A stretch of DNA of 64,000 nt, from the NCBI GenBank assembly GCA_035772405.1, contig JAYKKM010000073.1:117501-181500 (forward strand), in the 5' to 3' direction. The notes under the pieces were generated by a model that saw only the letters and a list, made by a program, of their open reading frames with translations, made no database searches and was not told the DNA's origin. The position numbers and the translations under genes were made by a program. Source of the DNA: Chrysogorgia sp. JL179-B06 (lineage: Eukaryota; Cnidaria; Anthozoa; Scleralcyonacea; Chrysogorgiidae). The stretch's first letter is position 1; each line of letters begins with the position of its first letter. Positions 60,975 through 64,000 of this stretch are shown here, one piece after another.

Positions 60975-61462
60975 AATAAGATGATTTAGACCTCAGAAAT
61001 ACAATATTTTTGTGTGTCAGACATAGTTTGACGCTACTCTGGCTTTAAAAAGTTTTTTGAACGTAAATTATTTGTCGATCTTTGTGTGTATGAATCTTCA
61101 AATCTGTATGCACTGTAGTAAACGTTGTTTGGAAGGGATCTCTGAAACCAGGCGATCTCCATGGCAACAAACTGTGCACAGACCAGTGCACTTTCATCAT
61201 TCCACAAACCCGCCCTGGGCTTTCCATGGACATTTTAATCACAACACCCTCAAAGCCATGAATTTATTTATAATAATTGAAAATTCTATTGAAATATTTT
61301 AACATGAATGCAGAGAACACTTAGAGTGAATCTTTTCCACTGTTTTTTCAGCGCAATTTTAAAATATCACTCGTAGTGTAAATCCTTAATTGCCCTCGCT
61401 ATCACATGATTACCTATTCTTATTTATTTACCTATTCTTATTATCAATTTAATTGGTCAAAC

Positions 61463-61551
61463 CTTGATGATAAGCACTTCGTCTCCTGTTAATGGATCTT
61501 CATTTTCCAATGACTGATCCTCCAAGTGCAATGACACAAGTTCCTTCAATT
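61463..61551 (-). CDS. CNNM/MAM3-like transporter, exon upstream of Polinton
   Basis: An 89-bp exon with acceptor TTGACTTAG and donor GTTTGACC; two bases complete a codon, then LKELVSLHLEDQSLENEDPL and TGDEVLIIK, phase 0 out. 'ELKxLVxLHxE...LTxDEVxIIKG' is the conserved stretch after the DUF21 membrane domain in CNNM/MAM3 proteins and joins directly to GTLDMRNKTV of the 40,636-40,743 exon. The intron between them is 20,719 bp, 19,271 of it Polinton. The upstream DUF21 transmembrane exons are outside the window. Confidence 0.9.
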
Positions 61552-62736
61552 CTAAGTCAACAAGAAACAATCACTTTTATTTACACAGTACAATCGAAAC
61601 GTTACACCTGCTATTCACTATTTTAACCAAACTTTCAGAGTTTCTAATTCTTAAAGGACATTGGCAACAAAACTTCTCAAACTCATTAATAATTCATGAA
61701 GAAAATTCAAAATAAATTAATATTTAATCAGTATTTAGAAATAAGAGGAAGATTACAGCCGAATTTCCCCAACTTTAATCTCGATTTTCTCACAAAATAT
61801 GGATTCGTTTGAGAAGCAAGTTCTAACACTCGTAATTGTTCATCCTCTGAAGTCTAAATACGGACAAACCGGTTAAAAAAACTCGGCTGCGCCTCGTATT
61901 TTCAACCGGCTTGTCCGTATTTAGAAATCAGAGGAAGAACGCTTACTCGTGTTAGAACTATTACATTTACATAAGTACCTTTTAGATCAAATTATGTGAC
62001 CTAAATATCCGGAATATCCGTAAAAATGCTCGTAATTCGTATTATAAAATAACCGGAAGTAAATGATTGGTTACTGAGCTCAAAAACCGTGCATTATAAG
62101 TATAACTCAATAAAGCATAAGCTGACGTGATTCTTCGCGTAGATTTTGTCGTTTTCCACGGATTTTAAGTAGTTTAAATTAAAAAAGAAAGTCAAAGAAT
62201 AGCTGGATACAAAGCTAATCAAGGTACTAACACAACATAATGTTTTAACTGCAACGTTGAGTGCATTTTCATCGCTAAAATCGCCAACGTGTTTTCATTT
62301 AAGGCTTCCTAGCAACGCACATAGCAACGTCTCTTATAACAGGTAAATCTACATTTTTCATGGCTTTATTGTTAATAATAATGGTGTTCTTTTATAAAAG
62401 AAATAAAAAACTTTGTCTTGTGTGATTATCGAGTTATAATGGCACTTGAGAAGCTAGTAAAACACTCGGCTATCGCCTCGTGTTTTACACGCATCTCTCG
62501 TGCCATTATAACTCGATAATCATATTATATTTCAAACCTTTATACTAACCCTAACTTACAGTCCTTTTCGTTTGACGCGTGCGATCGCATGCGCACGCGC
62601 TGGGACACGCGTAAACTAAACTGCATGCGTGCGTGTGATTTTTTCTAGCGCTTCATTTTATTGCTTTTATTGCTTATGCTTTTGAAGAATCAGTTGAAAG
62701 ATTTTGGCGACGGTGTATATACAGCGATGAGTTTCT
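61552..62736. other. Upstream intron with foldback hairpins
   Basis: No exon recognised. It holds a left end of the AGGACATTGGCAAC MITE family (61,656), a partial dispersed repeat (61,683-61,735) and two long GC-loop hairpins: 61,853-61,925 (arms TCTAAATACGGACAAACCGG, loop CTCGGCTGCGCCTCG) and 62,423-62,523 (arms GATTATCGAGTTATAATGGC, loop CTCGGCTATCGCCTCG). Confidence 0.6.
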
Positions 62737-63069
62737 TTGTTACTTTTGCCAATCATTTCCAAACGACATTCAGTCGTAGGTTACGACTCTTCTAAAGTTC
62801 TTCGAGAATGGAGAATGCTGAGAAACTACGTCAAGGTTTGGCTCAGGAAAGTGGAAGATCTTTGGAAGAAGATTGTCAACTTCAAAAGAGAGGAGTTCCC
62901 AAATGTGTGTGCTCTTGTGGAGATTTTGATCGCAATAAGCGGGTCAAATTCTAGATTAGAGCATGCATTTAGCATACCATCTGACATGCGTCTTTCTATA
63001 AAGCATAATGGAGTCGATGTTGATCGTAGGCACGAAGGACAAGAACCGGACTGTCAACGAGAGAAATGA
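62737..63069 (+). pseudogene. Degenerate hAT-family C-terminal (dimerisation) fragment
   Basis: The reading frame contains FPNVCALVEILIAISGSNSR then LEHAFS and MRLSIKHN. The pattern F-P-x-L/V-...-I-x-G/P-x-S-x-x-x-E-x-x-F-S...R-x-x-M/L...N is that of the hAT transposase dimerisation region or domesticated relatives. Only this short part is recognisable, and it runs into unrelated sequence. Confidence 0.5.
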
Positions 63070-63210
63070 AATCATTGAAAGAATACTTGAGATTTATTTA
63101 GAGAAAAAAGGAAAACGAAATTGGCGCCACCAAAGAAGTCTTCATTCTTGAATCTGGAGGAGTAACTCCATTCTTGAATCTGGAGGAGTAACTCCATTCT
63201 TGAATCTGGA

Positions 63211-63581
63211 GGCGTATCCGCTCGATACTAGAATATGCGTGCCAGGTGTTTCACAGTGGTCTACATCAATATTTATCAGATGAGATAGAACGCATTCAAA
63301 AACGTGCCATGTTGATAATCTATCCTGAGTTATCTTACAAGAATGCCTTGATTGCCGCGAATCTATCTACCCTCGTTTCCCGGAGAGAGATGTTATGCAG
63401 AAAGCTATTTTCAAGTATAGTCAACGATCCACTGCATAAATTGACAGACATTTTACCACCTATAGCTAACTCGTATACCAGACATTTAAGAAAACAGAGA
63501 CTTTTCGAAACGCCTAACCTGAGAACTAACCGTGCGAGGAACTCGTTTATTCACAAATACTGTAGTGACTATAGTGTGTAA
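63211..63581 (+). pseudogene. LINE ORF2 C-terminal fragment
   Basis: SILEYACQVFHSGLHQYL, then EIERIQKRAMLIIY, then LSTLVSRREMLCRKLFSSIV and a terminal RNSFIHKYCSDY. These are conserved positions of the region after the RT domain of jockey/CR1-like non-LTR retrotransposons. 5' truncated; preceded at 63,143-63,210 by a roughly 27-bp repeat (ATTCTTGAATCTGGAGGAGT) present almost three times. Confidence 0.75.
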
Positions 63582-63927
63582 TATCCATAATATTTTAAGA
63601 TTTATTTCTATATATAGTCTAGAATAATAAGTGTTTTAAAATTTTTACTGTAAATATCGTACATGATCATGCAATTCAGTCTATGACTGCAAGATGTATC
63701 ATTTTTATTAAACGATCTATCTAACTCAGGCAAGCAGTCAAGAGCCTAGCATTTTCAATTACTCAGACAGCGAATCTGACGGTTCTGACATTTTTGAAGA
63801 TTCTAAACAATATTTTAGTCTGTATATACGGATTGACGTTAAAATTAACGTTTCAAACTTTAATAATTAATGTGTATATTTTTAATTTGGTCTGCTAATA
63901 GTGGTTTATTGTCACCCGTGCAACCAG

Positions 63928-64000
63928 AAGCATAAAATACGAGAATGAAAACGTTATTTCTCAAGTACAAGAGCAGATACCGTAAAACTATTAACATTTC
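63928..64000. mobile_element. Partial AGGGGAACTGT-family foldback element
   Basis: Matches the right arm of the foldback MITE at 31,788-32,253 (AAGCATAAAATACGAGAATG and CCGTAAAACTATTAACATTT) and is cut off by the window end. Confidence 0.8.

Noticed and set aside
1..64000. CRISPR arrays, bacterial operons, rRNA genes
   Set aside because: None seen; direct repeats lack spacers, and the spliced genes and transposons are eukaryotic.

Overview
This window is eukaryotic and looks like a repeat-rich, AT-rich invertebrate animal genome. A cnidarian or similar marine invertebrate is my guess, and the sequence does not prove it. The evidence is: two spliced host genes on the minus strand with GT-AG introns and phase-consistent exons, very large low-complexity minisatellites, many small foldback or inverted-repeat DNA transposons, broken LINE fragments, and one nearly complete Polinton/Maverick (adintovirus-like) endogenous virus-like element.

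Layout. 1-24.6 kb: the 5' part of an unidentified Ser/Pro/Gln/Asn-rich host gene on the minus strand. It has seven coding exons, from a first exon near 24.0 kb down to 1.4 kb, and its introns are stuffed with MITEs, a 1.2-kb ATTGCATA satellite and a 2.5-kb 20-bp minisatellite. 24.7-32.9 kb: intergenic, with two further minisatellites (26.4-27.05 and 27.36-28.79 kb), a LINE fragment, foldback elements and a 354-bp tandem duplication. 32.97-61.55 kb: the 3' half of a CNNM/MAM3-type (DUF21-CBS) transporter gene, six exons on the minus strand, with the CBS pair clearly readable. Its introns hold a 17-bp minisatellite, a Harbinger relic with transposase N-terminus, several TTAA-flanked MITEs and a GGAA tract. 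61.6-64 kb: upstream intron or intergenic sequence with hAT- and LINE-derived fragments and foldback repeats.

The centrepiece is a 19,271-bp Polinton at 40,832-60,102, inserted in the CNNM intron 88 bp from an exon. It has a perfect 6-bp target-site duplication (AACGTG) and near-identical 1.16-kb terminal inverted repeats beginning AGTAGTATAG. It carries protein-primed DNA polymerase B (split by a frameshift), an integrase with chromodomain, a double-jelly-roll major capsid protein, a penton-like minor capsid protein, an FtsK/HerA packaging ATPase, a fiber-like protein, several small membrane or myristoylated proteins and a duplicated membrane-protein gene. It also has unusual cargo: a TK1-type thymidine kinase, a Bro-N/VRR-NUC/zinc-finger nuclease-like protein and a double matrin-type zinc-finger protein. 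I found no adenovirus-type maturation protease.

How the parts work together (inference from families): PolB replicates the linear element, the TK supplies dTMP, integrase inserts it, MCP plus penton plus fiber would build a virion and the ATPase would fill it. Genes sit in tight same-strand clusters with spacings of 0-23 nt. Two hairpin plus T-tract structures mark cluster ends, and short AT-rich intervals separate divergent starts. The young, near-identical ends and mostly intact ORFs suggest a recent insertion with only two visible frameshifts, both in A-rich runs.
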